Origin: Fibrella rubiginis | GTDB lineage: Bacteria; Bacteroidota; Bacteroidia; Cytophagales; Spirosomataceae | Assembly: GCF_017353185.1 (NCBI RefSeq) | Contig: NZ_JAFMYV010000003.1 | Location: 248,001 to 312,000, forward strand | Direction of reading: 5' to 3' | Length of the DNA: 64,000 nucleotides | Part shown: positions 1-9,152 of the stretch, in pieces | Layout: every line of letters begins with the position of its first letter | How positions within the stretch are numbered: the first letter of the stretch is position 1 | Program-made: the position numbers and the translations under genes | Notes under the pieces: model-generated | Seen by the model: only the letters and a program-made list of their open reading frames with translations | Databases searched by the model: none | Told to the model about the DNA's origin: nothing

Positions 1-279
1 AATCTGGAAGCGATGAACTTCCAAAAGACCAGTAAGATTGAGTTGCTGATGGCCGTAGTTGTCTTTGTCTACGTTCTCAGTATTCACGAAGGGGTAAACC
101 ATAAGAAACAGATTACGCCTAAGCGATATGCTGACTAATCCATCGCTCCAACTCAGTCCTTGTTCAAGAAAGGACTCGAAGTTTTGAACGCGATGTTAAT
201 CATCTTTGAGCATTTCTTGGTTTACTTGCAATCTGTCTTTGAAGACGTCGGTAAGCGTCGATTTAGTTTTGTCCAGTAG
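1..279 (+). pseudogene. IS4-type transposase C-terminal remnant
   Basis: Frame 1 reads from the window edge as a transposase C-terminus (NLEAMNFQKTSKIELL, then an IHEG segment, then SLFKKGLEVLNAML) and ends at TAG 277-279. An in-frame TAA at 136-138 interrupts it, so this copy is dead. The SLF-K-GL pattern followed by a hydrophobic helix is typical of the end of IS4-family transposases. The 5' part lies outside the window, so the exact group cannot be set. Confidence 0.55.
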
Positions 280-675
280 TCTGGCGAACATACCCGAGTT
301 GTGTAGACTACCCCTAGTTGCTTAGCGTATAGTTTTGCCCATTTACAAGAAAAATCCCATTGACATCGGAAGGCTACGCAGTTGACGAGACTCAGTTTGA
401 GCATTTATCATCCTGTCGTTTTGAACACATCAATCGGTTGGGAAAATACAGCTTCGATGATAGCACTGGGTTTGACAGCGGCAATCTGCGCCCCTTGCGC
501 CATCCTGACAAGGAATAACTAATGCCTTAGTTGCCCAGCGTGTAGGAATGCCCCGTTAGAAGAAAAACACCTATGAGACAGACAAATCAGGAGAGCTTTA
601 AATCAGTACACTAACCCACCTTATCCAGGTGGATGCCTCACCGGATATAGGGTGCGTAGTGTACGTTTTTTGGCT
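280..675. other. non-coding stretch with a degenerate direct repeat
   Basis: No gene was recognised. Two 40-nt stretches, 315-354 and 528-567, agree at about 31 of 40 positions; both start TAGTTGC and end AAGAAAAA. A short hairpin (CCACC/GGTGG arms) lies at 617-633, just upstream of the cytolysin-like gene. Confidence 0.4.
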
Positions 676-683
676 TATGTTTG
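676..683 (+). promoter_or_regulatory. putative -7 promoter element
   Basis: TATGTTTG fits the Bacteroidota -7 consensus TAnnTTTG and lies 30 nt before the ATG at 714. No convincing -33 TTG was found, so the assignment is tentative. Confidence 0.35.
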
Positions 684-713
684 AGATCCTATTCGCACTA
701 CACTTGCCATCGC

Positions 714-2276
714 ATGAAACACACTACCGCTACCCTGCTCCTGCTGGGCCTGCTCGTCGGTTGCCGTCAGGAAAAAGAACTAATTAAGCCCAGTGCTGAG
801 ATCAACCAGCTTATCAGTGGCCAGACCCTGCTGCCTCAGCCGGTGGCTGAGGGTACCCTGCTCATTGGTGATGAACCGGCTTCACAACTGATTAACGGAT
901 CAGGCTACACCACCCGGAAACGGACCTTTCGACAGACCAAACGGTTTGCTACGCATGCCAACGCAACTGACTTTGACCAACAAGGCCCTAACACGACGCA
1001 GGGGCTGTATGTGGGGTCCATTGTTCACCTAAAAGCATTCGCGCAACAGGGTGATCTGACGTCCATCGGCCAGACAACCCGTGAATCCGTTAGCTTGACG
1101 AGCAACCTGCCGGGGGCGGTTCCCAAAGTAATTTTGCCCGCTAAAAGCACCTACCAGACGGTCCTCACGGACTGGACTCAGCAGGCCTCCGGGGTGAGTG
1201 CGGCCTTTACCTATGAGGCCAGCGTGATGAACTCGACGACCCAGGCGTTGTTGGAGCGGGGCATCAACGTGGGCTGGGGGCCGGTGTCGCTCACCAGTAA
1301 GTTCAGTACGACGACCGATTTTCAGCAACAGGATATCCTGGTCGCCTTTCGGCAGGTACAACATACTGTGAGCATGGAGTATCCCGGCAGCGCGGCAGGC
1401 TTCTTCGCTTCTTCCGTGGATATGGCCGCGCTACGGGCGGCGGCTCTCGCAGATGACCCGTTGGGGTACGTCAGCGAGATTACTTATGGCCGGCTGTTGT
1501 TGGCCCGGTTTCGGTTTAGCAGCACTAGCGTTACCGCTAAGACCGAAGTGGGTGCGAAGTTAGCCGCCGGGCTGCTATCGTCTCTTCGGACGAACTTTAG
1601 CGTTGATGATCAATTGAGGGAGCAATTGACAACTTCAACCGTGGAGTTAAGTGTGTTGGGAGGTGACGCGGCCAGTGCCGCCAAGCTGACCAGAACGAGC
1701 GGCATTCAGGCGTTATCGGCCATTCAGCAGTGGATTGCAGATGGGGCCAACACAGCCCAAAAAGCGGCTCCTCTGTCTTATAAGCTGCGGTATCTGGCCG
1801 ACAACACCCCGGTGGTGTTGGGTGCCGCTGCGGACTACACGGAGTTCAGCGAGTTTCGTTTAGTTCAACCTAAACAGGTTGTCATTACTAAGCTGACAGT
1901 CAAAGCCTTACCAGCGGTCGATCCTATGGGTAGTTCGTGGGATCTTGGATTGGTGGGCTTGCCGGATGTGTATTTCATCGTCATCGATGCCGGTGGCGAG
2001 AAGCGGTTTGCCCTAGACGTCAACTTGCGGAAGGAAAATGTTAGCGCGGCGGATTTGCTGGCCTCCGCCGTGAGCTGGGACATGTCGAAGGCCCCCATTA
2101 AACTAGATGCGCTAACACCCGCACAAATCCGCTTCTGGGATTTCGATTCCGGGAATGACGACGATGATATGGGCGTCGTTGCGTTCGATCCGGTGGGCAA
2201 GTTTCCCCAATCACAGCTTATCCTTCAATCCAACGACGGGAAGATTCAGCTTGTGCTAAGTCTGAACTGGGAGTAG
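714..2276 (+). CDS. cholesterol-dependent-cytolysin-like lipoprotein with a C2-like C-terminal domain
   Basis: The 520-aa product is probably a surface pore-forming protein. ATG 714 was chosen over TTG 681 because it gives a lipoprotein signal (LLLLGLLVGC, Cys17). Residues about 90-385 follow the thiol-activated cytolysin core: F-RQVQHTVSMEYP then FF-SSV-MAAL (212-240), YVSEITYGR (252-260), TSTVELSVLGGDA (307-319) and the APLSYKLRYLADN block (352-364). The last 135 residues do not look like cytolysin domain 4: no Trp-rich undecapeptide or Thr-Leu pair is visible. They carry SSWDLGLVGLPDVYF and FWDFDSGNDDDDMG, like the calcium loops of C2 domains. Pore formation is inferred from the fold; the C2 call needs a profile search. 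It stands alone between decayed DNA and unknown minus-strand genes. Confidence 0.75.
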   Translation: MKHTTATLLLLGLLVGCRQEKELIKPSAEINQLISGQTLLPQPVAEGTLLIGDEPASQLINGSGYTTRKRTFRQTKRFATHANATDFDQQGPNTTQGLYVGSIVHLKAFAQQGDLTSIGQTTRESVSLTSNLPGAVPKVILPAKSTYQTVLTDWTQQASGVSAAFTYEASVMNSTTQALLERGINVGWGPVSLTSKFSTTTDFQQQDILVAFRQVQHTVSMEYPGSAAGFFASSVDMAALRAAALADDPLGYVSEITYGRLLLARFRFSSTSVTAKTEVGAKLAAGLLSSLRTNFSVDDQLREQLTTSTVELSVLGGDAASAAKLTRTSGIQALSAIQQWIADGANTAQKAAPLSYKLRYLADNTPVVLGAAADYTEFSEFRLVQPKQVVITKLTVKALPAVDPMGSSWDLGLVGLPDVYFIVIDAGGEKRFALDVNLRKENVSAADLLASAVSWDMSKAPIKLDALTPAQIRFWDFDSGNDDDDMGVVAFDPVGKFPQSQLILQSNDGKIQLVLSLNWE

Positions 2277-2442
2277 GTGTTTAGCTGATGCCTACTCACT
2301 CGTAAGCTGGCCACCCGTCGGCTTTCAAGCCACCTGGCCTTGGTTGGCCCGCCGACGCCATTTGTTGAGCAGCCGTGTTGGTCTTCAGGAAGAGAGGCCA
2401 GCATGGCAGCCTGTCGAACATTATAGGCTTCGATGGGATGTC
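2277..2442. other. intergenic, no gene recognised
   Basis: This separates the convergent cytolysin-like gene and the 128-aa gene. A short minus-strand frame exists but has no recognisable features. Confidence 0.4.
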
Positions 2443-2829
2443 TCATGCCTTATCAAGCGGGGGCATCTGGAGTTTGGCTGCATCGTAATAGAGTAGATAC
2501 TCGTCAGTCTGCATACGTTGCTGGTGCCTGTTAAACCGTTTGAGCGAATAAATCTGGCTGTAATCTATCCGAATACGTTCCCACTCAGCAGGCAGCTTGT
2601 TGATCAGAATCACGTCGATCAGCAGCGCGTCTACTGCAATGACAGGGTTTCGTAGCGCATCGTCGTCGAAGAACAACGGAGCCTGCCACCACCGGGTTTG
2701 CGTCCGTTTCGTTGGCGGTTGAATGTCAAAGTAATTGGCATGGAGCCAGTAGTACCACTGAGAGCCAGCCAGTTCATCAATCATCTGACCCAGCAAAGTC
2801 GGTAAAAGAGAGGCTTCCGTTGTCGTCAT
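2443..2829 (-). CDS. hypothetical protein, 128 aa
   Basis: Not recognised. It is a soluble, Trp/Tyr-rich protein starting MTTTEASLLPTLLGQM. It has no signal peptide or membrane segment. It is the last gene of a co-directional run of small unknown genes (5362 down to 2443) and lies 13 nt behind its upstream neighbour, which suggests co-transcription. The acidic and aromatic composition recalls small element-borne or immunity proteins, but no function is claimed. Confidence 0.5.
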   Translation of the reverse strand: MTTTEASLLPTLLGQMIDELAGSQWYYWLHANYFDIQPPTKRTQTRWWQAPLFFDDDALRNPVIAVDALLIDVILINKLPAEWERIRIDYSQIYSLKRFNRHQQRMQTDEYLLYYDAAKLQMPPLDKA

Positions 2830-2842
2830 GGTAGAATAACCA

Positions 2843-3256
2843 TCAGTTACAGGTTAACCGTTCAGCCTGCATCAACCATGAGGGTATGGCCCGCAATAAG
2901 GACTCAGATGAGTGGGTGCCGTCTAGGCTGGGAAAAGTAATAACCATAAAATGAGTGGCCTCAGGGTATGGCTCATACGCCCAGTCATAGCGCTCTTCCT
3001 CTACGTCATATTCCTCGTAGTGCCGATAGAGCACTTGTTCATTCGGGTCGTAAAAGCCGCTTTGTATTCCGGTCGCCTGGTCAAACAACAGCAAATTTGA
3101 CCAGGCGACGTCAACCATCCTGACAGCGGTCCCGTCGGGTAATGTTGGTCCAGCCGTAAGCGGAAGTAGCCCCGCCAGGTTGACAGGATACCAAGTATAA
3201 TAATGCATAAGAATCGTAGGCGTGATATCTAAAGTACTGCGCAATAAGTTAGCCAA
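2843..3256 (-). CDS. hypothetical protein, about 137 aa
   Basis: Not recognised. The only candidate start in the usual set is TTG 3256; the frame stays open for about 20 more codons up to a stop near 3316, so the real start may be an unusual codon. The middle is acidic and aromatic (HYEEYDVEEERYDWAYEPYP). No export signal is visible. It follows the 85-aa gene almost without a gap, so the two probably share a transcript. Confidence 0.5.
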   Translation of the reverse strand: MANLLRSTLDITPTILMHYYTWYPVNLAGLLPLTAGPTLPDGTAVRMVDVAWSNLLLFDQATGIQSGFYDPNEQVLYRHYEEYDVEEERYDWAYEPYPEATHFMVITFPSLDGTHSSESLLRAIPSWLMQAERLTCN

Positions 3257-3320
3257 CTTCTGCGTGGCTGAAGTGATACTGCTTGGAATACCGATGCAAA
3301 TAGGTTGAGGCAGCTAAAGG

Positions 3321-3578
3321 TTAGTAGTGTGATCTGATGAGCACAGTTTGCACGTCGGCATTCTGTAGTGCTTTAAAATAGGTTGGCACAAACTCACTCA
3401 TGTCGCACCAACCTTTGGTCATCATGTGCAGGAACCAATCCTCTTCGTTCAATCGATCTGCCGTAATTGTATAGGCACGGGGCTCATACGTTAAATCACC
3501 CGTTGGACTAACGATCCACTGCTTAACAGCGGTTGACCCACCCAACTTGGTTTCGATGAGATTTGATGCGTCATTCAT
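3321..3578 (-). CDS. hypothetical protein, 85 aa
   Basis: Not recognised. It is a small soluble protein with an ATG start, ending VQTVLIRSHY. It sits between the HTH gene (3954-3700) and the 137-aa gene on the same strand and is probably in the same operon. It has no membrane segment or cysteine cluster. Confidence 0.5.
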   Translation of the reverse strand: MNDASNLIETKLGGSTAVKQWIVSPTGDLTYEPRAYTITADRLNEEDWFLHMMTKGWCDMSEFVPTYFKALQNADVQTVLIRSHY

Positions 3579-3699
3579 AGCTCGTTTGTTCTTGTCGTGT
3601 CGAGATGCACCCTCGTTGCTCCTGTCATTGCGATAAGGGAGCTAAACCATAAACTGGTCAATTCGCCCGACTCGCTTTGCTTAATTGCGCTTTATCCGG

Positions 3700-3954
3700 T
3701 CATAGAGGTAACTCGGCATCTGCCTGTTTGTAGACGGCGTAGCAAAGACTAAAAACCTGCTCGGCAGGAAGATCCAAGAAAGTGGCCAGTTGATTGATAT
3801 CCTGAATGTTCAGGTTACGTAGCTTCTTCTGTCTGGCCTTATACCAGTTGTTATTGGACATCGTCATGGCTTCAGCAATCTTGCCTTGCTTGATGCCTCG
3901 AAACTCAATCAGGTCATAAATGGTCTCGTAAAGAAGTTTTGGCTGTTGTTCCAT
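3700..3954 (-). CDS. small helix-turn-helix DNA-binding protein
   Basis: This 84-aa protein matches the Cro/C1 (XRE) pattern: FRGIKQGKIAEAMTMSNNN (about residues 18-36) reads as the two helices of an HTH with a basic recognition helix after it, then a second helical region ending in LPAEQVFSL. It is the only likely regulator in the small-gene run at 2.4-5.4 kb and may control it, though no operator could be identified. The assignment rests on pattern only. Confidence 0.55.
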   Translation of the reverse strand: MEQQPKLLYETIYDLIEFRGIKQGKIAEAMTMSNNNWYKARQKKLRNLNIQDINQLATFLDLPAEQVFSLCYAVYKQADAELPL

Positions 3955-4038
3955 AACTTGTTGTACCGCCGGATGGGGGTATTTCTCTGCGGAATAGAGT
4001 TTCTTGTCAAATCGATAGCTTAATTGCCCACTCGCTGG

Positions 4039-4437
4039 TCACGACGGTTTGGTTAAGTTAGCCAGTAACGTGGCCAGCGAGTGGGTGTCGGCTGTCCTGG
4101 CTGTGTCATCCAAGGGCATCGTTGGCGCATTGGCCACCACTTTTTTCGGAATTCTACCAACGGGCTTTGGTGCCGTTTGCTGATCTAAGCCCAATGATTT
4201 AGCTAAGTAGGCGGTTGGATTTCTTACTTCAGGCCGCAATCCATTTACCAGTTCAGCGTCTACGCGGAAAAACGTTCCCAGTAGGGTGTAGTCAGCCGTG
4301 ATACAGTCCTTTTGCCAGGCCTTCAATTTGTAAGTAGCCATTAACCGCCAGGCCGTTGCTACGGCTTCGTGAAGGGACATCTGGCAAATTTGCCGCCGGT
4401 CTTCTTCAACCGCCACCTGGGCAAGCTGCCGGGCCAT
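4039..4437 (-). CDS. hypothetical protein, possibly 5'-truncated
   Basis: Not recognised. From ATG 4437 it gives 132 aa (MARQLAQVAVEEDRRQICQM). The same frame stays open for about 35 more codons, to a stop at 4544-4546, with protein-like sequence (SAERPILEFSIK) but no start codon. That suggests the true 5' end was lost. The C-terminal half is Pro/Lys-rich and low in complexity. The decayed stretch directly upstream supports truncation. Confidence 0.4.
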   Translation of the reverse strand: MARQLAQVAVEEDRRQICQMSLHEAVATAWRLMATYKLKAWQKDCITADYTLLGTFFRVDAELVNGLRPEVRNPTAYLAKSLGLDQQTAPKPVGRIPKKVVANAPTMPLDDTARTADTHSLATLLANLTKPS

Positions 4438-4867
4438 CTTAATGCTAAATTCAAGGATGGGTCGTTCCGCAGAAACGTACTTAATTCGTCCTTGGGCCTT
4501 TCCAATCGAGCCAACGGCTTTAGTGAGTGCAAACCGATTGGCCTACAGTTGAGAAAGTTATGATTTGTTGAGCCAGAAGACCGTCTGACCCTAGTTGGGT
4601 GGTTGATGCAAGGCAATGAGCCAGGTGACCAATGAACGCCATTGCCCATAACTACGGGTAGTTTTGCCAGTTCGTACCACAACGGCGGACCGCAAAAATC
4701 GTCCCCTGAAGATGATTAGTCGATCCAGGTAAACACGTCAGCGCGAGGGCATAAAAAAGTGTCATGGCTGACAAATTCGCCAACTGTGAACCACTTTTCT
4801 CGCAGCAAATCAAGCGGAACAATACTACATTCGTAAGCTGCTCCCTGCTCACCTATTGAGCCTTGGA
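4438..4867. other. decayed stretch between small genes
   Basis: No intact gene was seen. Several short minus-strand frames read like pieces of a protein broken by stops. One copy of a GC-rich short repeat lies at 4681-4693. Confidence 0.35.
4681..4693 (-). repeat. short GC-rich repeat, copy a
   Basis: On the minus strand it reads TGCGGTCCGCCGTTGTGG across and just past this interval. It matches the GGTCCGCCG core of the insertions in the IS5 copy at 11.1-11.5 kb and of copies at 22.0-22.6 kb. Confidence 0.45.
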
Positions 4868-5362
4868 TCAGGCCGCTACGCCTGTCTTTCTGGGCCGGCC
4901 GCGTTTTTTGCCCGTTACTGACATGGCCGACTTTACTTTTGGTTCGCTGCCTGTTAAGCGTAATACATAGCCATTCAGCCCATCCTGGCCAAATTCCTTG
5001 ACCACAAAAACGTGTTTGGCCCTTTTAAAGTCCAGCCCATTCTTGGTGAGTACACCGGCCAGTTCGATGCCGTAGCTGCGCCCGGCTTTGACCAGCTCGA
5101 AGCCATCGGCTGGTGCATCCGTTTGCACCAGGTAGAGCGAAGCAAGCTTGCGCTTGCCTTCCTGGATACCTACTTTGAAACGCATTGGGGCCGTGCCCAT
5201 GCCAAGAGCCGACGCCGTTTTTACGGGGAATACCACGATCCCTTTAGCCGAAATGCTGCCCGTCAGCGTCGGTTGCTTTTTGGCTTTTCTCGGCTTATCT
5301 AATTGCTGGCGGGTCTTTAGGTTGTCCTGAGACGTAAAAAAACGAATGCTTTTCTCTTTCAT
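4868..5362 (-). CDS. hypothetical basic protein with AT-hook-like tail
   Basis: The 164-aa product from ATG 5362 (TTG 5371 would add three residues) has no known enzyme domain. Its N-terminus is lysine-rich, the middle (about 40-150) looks like a small beta-rich domain, and it ends with KKRGRPRKT, a canonical AT-hook (GRP flanked by basic residues). AT-hooks bind the minor groove of AT-rich DNA, so a DNA-binding or nucleoid role is plausible but inferred. It is the most upstream gene of the minus-strand run. Confidence 0.5.
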   Translation of the reverse strand: MKEKSIRFFTSQDNLKTRQQLDKPRKAKKQPTLTGSISAKGIVVFPVKTASALGMGTAPMRFKVGIQEGKRKLASLYLVQTDAPADGFELVKAGRSYGIELAGVLTKNGLDFKRAKHVFVVKEFGQDGLNGYVLRLTGSEPKVKSAMSVTGKKRGRPRKTGVAA

Positions 5363-5787
5363 GTGCGGCAATGGGTAATGATCTGTCTAAATTTTGTTGA
5401 AGCGAGAATGGCGAAAAGCCGCCGACTCATTAGTTACAGGTTGCAAATTTATTCGTTTGCCAATGCTCGTTTCAATGATCGATAAAAATAAGTGGCCTGA
5501 ATAGTAGTCGCTGAACGGTGTTGATGAGCGATCAACAACGGCGATACGTTGCGTTGATGGCAAGTTACTGTTAATCAACATGAGGACAACCTATCTTTCC
5601 GAAAATTGATGCTTATCTGTGCATGTCAGCCACGTCTCTAGGTGCCGATCAGCGAGTTTAGGGCAACAGATCCTCTCCAGTTACCGTCACTTTTAGAGAT
5701 TAATTAGCTGGCATAAATCCTCCATGAGCGGTCCTGTTTTGACTTATATGGTGTCTGACAATACATAACCCTTGTTATAAAACGATC

Positions 5788-5845
5788 CTTCACAAAGCGC
5801 CATGCCCTGCCTCTCGCGAGGGGCAGGGCATGGCGCTTTGTGAAG
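5788..5845. repeat. 58-bp near-perfect palindrome
   Basis: CTTCACAAAGCGCCATGCCC on the left is mirrored on the right up to TTTGTGAAG, with a central CTCGCGAG. It lies about 8 nt past the 3' end of the 105-aa membrane protein gene (minus strand) and could act as its terminator. It belongs to the class of large intergenic hairpins described under findings. Confidence 0.8.
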
Positions 5846-5852
5846 AAATAGC

Positions 5853-6170
5853 TTATTGAGCGGCTCGATATATAGACCTATATAAACCGATCAATAAACT
5901 CGTGATGGTGAAAAAGCCTCCGATTAGCAAGAAAGTTAAGGCACCTAGTACGCACAACCCTTTCTGCTCTACTCCTACTGCCATTCCATACGAACTAATC
6001 ATAAAAGCGAAGAAGGTACTAAAGCAACCAATCAATCCACTACTCAGTGTACTTAAAAAAAGTAGTAGTGTTGATGCCCTGACTGAAGCTAAACCCGTCA
6101 GTTTTAATAAGGCCAAAAGGGGAAAAGAGGCCACAATGAGCGGTAGATAGACTATCAAAATCGAGCGCAT
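5853..6170 (-). CDS. small integral membrane protein, hypothetical
   Basis: The 105-aa protein is almost entirely hydrophobic, with about three membrane helices: residues 4-24, 33-62 and 72-97. It has no motif I recognise. It starts at ATG 6170 and is followed by the palindrome at 5788-5845. The next gene upstream (6809-6276) is on the same strand but about 105 nt away. Confidence 0.5.
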   Translation of the reverse strand: MRSILIVYLPLIVASFPLLALLKLTGLASVRASTLLLFLSTLSSGLIGCFSTFFAFMISSYGMAVGVEQKGLCVLGALTFLLIGGFFTITSLLIGLYRSIYRAAQ

Positions 6171-6275
6171 AAGATAGGTTGCTGTATCCAGAGAGCGTTA
6201 ATTATAAAGGGTACGATTTAATACGAACAATGATGAAACGTAACCCGTAGTGGTCGGCTTACTGGCCCCGCTTTG

Positions 6276-6809
6276 CTAATCAGCTATTCGGCGAAATACA
6301 TAACTTAAACCAGTTCTTGGACCGTATAAAATCAATGTCGCCTCGCAGACTCGTAGTATATTGGGGTAATGATTTGTCAAGTTTCCTTCAGCATCGGAGG
6401 GACCGTTTTTTTGCGGGAAAAACTCAAAGTAATTGGCGTTGTCGTCCTGATTCATCACGAAGTGCACGTTTGACCAGTAGAAACTTAGCTGCAATTGGAA
6501 CCGGGCTACCTGACTACCAGCGACTAAAAGCAGGCCCTGCCCTTGTTGGTTTATCCTGATTTGGGTCGCTTGAGCCGGGGCGTGAGCTGCAACGAAACAG
6601 GCGCCTGCACCCTCTTCGGCCAACTCCCAACGGCCTACTAACATCTTAGTGGTTGAATCAATAATGGCGCGTTGTCTGACCGTATCGTTTGGGGGTACAT
6701 AAGCAAACCGTTCGGGATTACACTCCTCATAAGTCAGCGGGGCAGACCTCTCGTTAGGCTGGCCCCAACTATAAATAGGCATGAATAAGAGTAGTATTAA
6801 TCGGCGCAT
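6276..6809 (-). CDS. secreted hypothetical protein, lipocalin-like size
   Basis: The 177-aa product starts MRRLILLLFMPIYSWGQ, a signal peptide with a likely cut after the GQ. The mature part has a VGRWELAE segment near residue 55, like the start of small eight-stranded beta-barrels of the lipocalin type, followed by alternating beta-like stretches. No ligand is known. It stands alone, with 370 nt of empty DNA upstream. Confidence 0.5.
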   Translation of the reverse strand: MRRLILLLFMPIYSWGQPNERSAPLTYEECNPERFAYVPPNDTVRQRAIIDSTTKMLVGRWELAEEGAGACFVAAHAPAQATQIRINQQGQGLLLVAGSQVARFQLQLSFYWSNVHFVMNQDDNANYFEFFPQKNGPSDAEGNLTNHYPNILRVCEATLILYGPRTGLSYVFRRIAD

Positions 6810-7183
6810 AGTCAGTCAGACGTTAGTTTCAGGTAGCATCCAACAAACGAGAAAAAGCAATGGATTATGTTATTAGTAGCGTTTCCAGCACATAATAAAG
6901 TTTGGTCGCTAGAGGTGGAATGGACGAGCTACGGGTGGGGTTTGCGCCCGATCTTACCCCCTCCTGGTCGCTTTGTTATGCCTGCTCCCCATTAAGGGGT
7001 CGGCGAAGGCAGCAAATAAAGTGCTAAGCTGGGGCACCTGCCGTTTTGTACAAATTCCGTCAGTTTTAACCGTCAACCTATCTAGCATATAATATAGTCA
7101 ACAGACAGTCAGTTATATGTCTTCTGGATGCGTTGCATGGCTATATTCATGTAAAAAACTAAACCTATAATCGTTGTAAGTCT
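6810..7183. other. intergenic, nothing recognised
   Basis: This separates the divergent secreted-protein genes at 6809 and 7184 and probably holds both promoters. No clear -7 element or repeat was found. Confidence 0.4.
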
Positions 7184-7618
7184 ATGCCAAGGGGGCTACT
7201 GACGAAAGTCCTATTTATTCTTCTCTTGGGTCCGCACTTTGGTCAGGTCAACAACTGTCCAGTGGCTAAAGACAGTATTTGGATCCACCCTCATAAATTT
7301 AATAAGGCGAAATTTGAACGGTATGAGCAGAAAATTGTCTTCATTTTTGAGGTTATAAAAGCGGACACAGTATCTATACGTGTCGATGGTAGATTAGTTG
7401 TGAAGGAATATATGATAACGGCAGGTGACATAGGAAGGGTTGAGCGAAGCTTTGTAATTGCTCGTCCACGCATAGGAACAATTACTCTTGAAACTGTTGA
7501 TCATGGCTGTACTCGTTTCAAGCTTAGAAAAGGCTACAAATACGCCTATTTAAATCAAACACTACCCGACAACGAGTGGCTTATCACTTATTCAAACTAT
7601 CCTAAAATGTATTTCTGA
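7184..7618 (+). CDS. secreted hypothetical protein, 144 aa
   Basis: The N-terminus (GLLTKVLFILLLGPHFGQ) is a signal peptide. The rest is a compact, beta-rich sequence with two cysteines in the mature part (NNCPVAK and HGCTRF), which could pair. No family was recognised. Base composition is more AT-rich than its neighbours, a possible sign of transfer. It is monocistronic; 2 kb of decayed DNA follows. Confidence 0.5.
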   Translation: MPRGLLTKVLFILLLGPHFGQVNNCPVAKDSIWIHPHKFNKAKFERYEQKIVFIFEVIKADTVSIRVDGRLVVKEYMITAGDIGRVERSFVIARPRIGTITLETVDHGCTRFKLRKGYKYAYLNQTLPDNEWLITYSNYPKMYF

Positions 7619-8978
7619 GTATTATTCTGATTCTGGTAGATAGGTTGAGCCTACGTGAAGCAAAGGATTAATTGAGACAAATACTAGGGGACGCTCAGGC
7701 ATCTCCCTAACCGATAATGGTGCCAATCTAATCCCTTAATTACCTGGTAGCCTTGACTTTTACGCTTTCTTTCGGTAACGGATGACCAATGTCATCTCGA
7801 TGGCTGATGAGGCCTGTGCTAAAACAGGAGTTGGCTTATTACTTTCGTTTTTCCCTTAGCACGTCAACTACCTTTCGGTTGGTTTAACGGCTTCACAGAT
7901 AGCTAGACACGCGGCAGTATAGAAAACAGTATCCAGCCCATAACCCTCCCGGCTGACCGGCCCACTTCAAGCCGAATCATCGTCGCCATCAAGGCTTACC
8001 GGCATCAAGCCGGCGACTACACCGACCCGACTAACAGCTCCCTGCGGATCGGGACCTGGCCCATGAACTGTCGAGGGCGGATTGGACCTTCTAGCAACCG
8101 ATTCGGGAGCTATCAGCCCTGAGCCTGACTGGGTCAAGCTTAATGAGGTGCGCCCGAGAACAGCCCCCCTCGCCTGGTGGTGGCAGGCTACCACCGCAGG
8201 CATCGCTACGCCCACTTGGCCGGCGCGGTTACCAAAGGCTCCCTGTAGTATTGATTTAGGCTAGCCGTCTGTCGTTGTCTGCCCTCTCCAGCCCGTCTGG
8301 TTGCGGGGCAGCCATGAGCGAATTGGCGGCACACACCCCGCACCAGCGGGCTGGCCGTGTGCTGGTAGATGGTATCTCTTGCTTGACAAGGGCGCAAAAT
8401 CGACTCAAACCTGCTGACCTTTTTTCAGGCAGGTAATCCCATCCTTTTTCACGATGCTGTTCCTGTTGAAGTCAGGGTAATGCCTTAACTCGGCAGGCGA
8501 TAGGGGCTACTAAACAGGCCAAGCTTTGCTTACTGAACCGCCAATCGAGAGCGAGTTAAGGAACAAGTAGGGGTATAACCGCTCAACGACTAGGTGCCGT
8601 TTGGCACCCCAAAGCGCTGGTCTAGTATTAACAAGCAGTCATCAGATTGACGCGACAGCGGGGTTTATAGCCAACCGGCTTGATTGAAGCCAAAAGAGCC
8701 TGTCGAGGCTGGCTTCGGGCAACATTTGGCCTAGTACGAGGTCACCGACTTTGAGTCAAGCACGTTAGCCAAACGCAGGGTTAACACTGGCTTTGGCGAT
8801 TATATGAAACCACGGCTGACAATCTCGCAACGGACACAGGGGTTACTTTCTTCGCTCAGTACGCCTCATCAGCCGGCAGCGAGTGGTGGGCAGCCCCTGT
8901 CGATAACCGATCGGAGGGCAAAAGCCCGAGCTGCTACAGTGGCAAAAAAAGCGCCCTGGCTAATCCTCAAGCCACCCG
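7619..8978. other. decayed DNA without a recognisable gene
   Basis: Both strands contain only short frames full of stops. Nothing could be matched to a family. The stretch probably holds relics, as the fragment directly after it does. Confidence 0.4.
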
Positions 8979-9152
8979 CCATCAGGGAAGCTCGTTTGGC
9001 AAATCCGGTACTCTTACGGCGGCCAGCAAGCTATCGGCATCAACAAGTTAGCTAAAGGACCAAGCGGTAAAACAACCCAGATTAGCGAACGAGGGGCCTT
9101 GTACTATATCAATAAAAACGGCAACAAAACCTATACAACTAGTAATCAATAG
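8979..9152 (+). pseudogene. remnant of a PBCV-type basic adaptor protein
   Basis: The frame ending at TAG 9150-9152 reads KLAKGPSGKT then ALYYINKNGNKTYTTSNQ. This matches the C-terminus of the secreted protein at 33938-34273 (KVQKGPNGEV, then KYYINKNGNKTFLSSNQ). No start codon or signal peptide remains upstream, and other frames suggest a frameshift. It is a decayed paralogue 25 kb from the intact gene. Confidence 0.6.
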
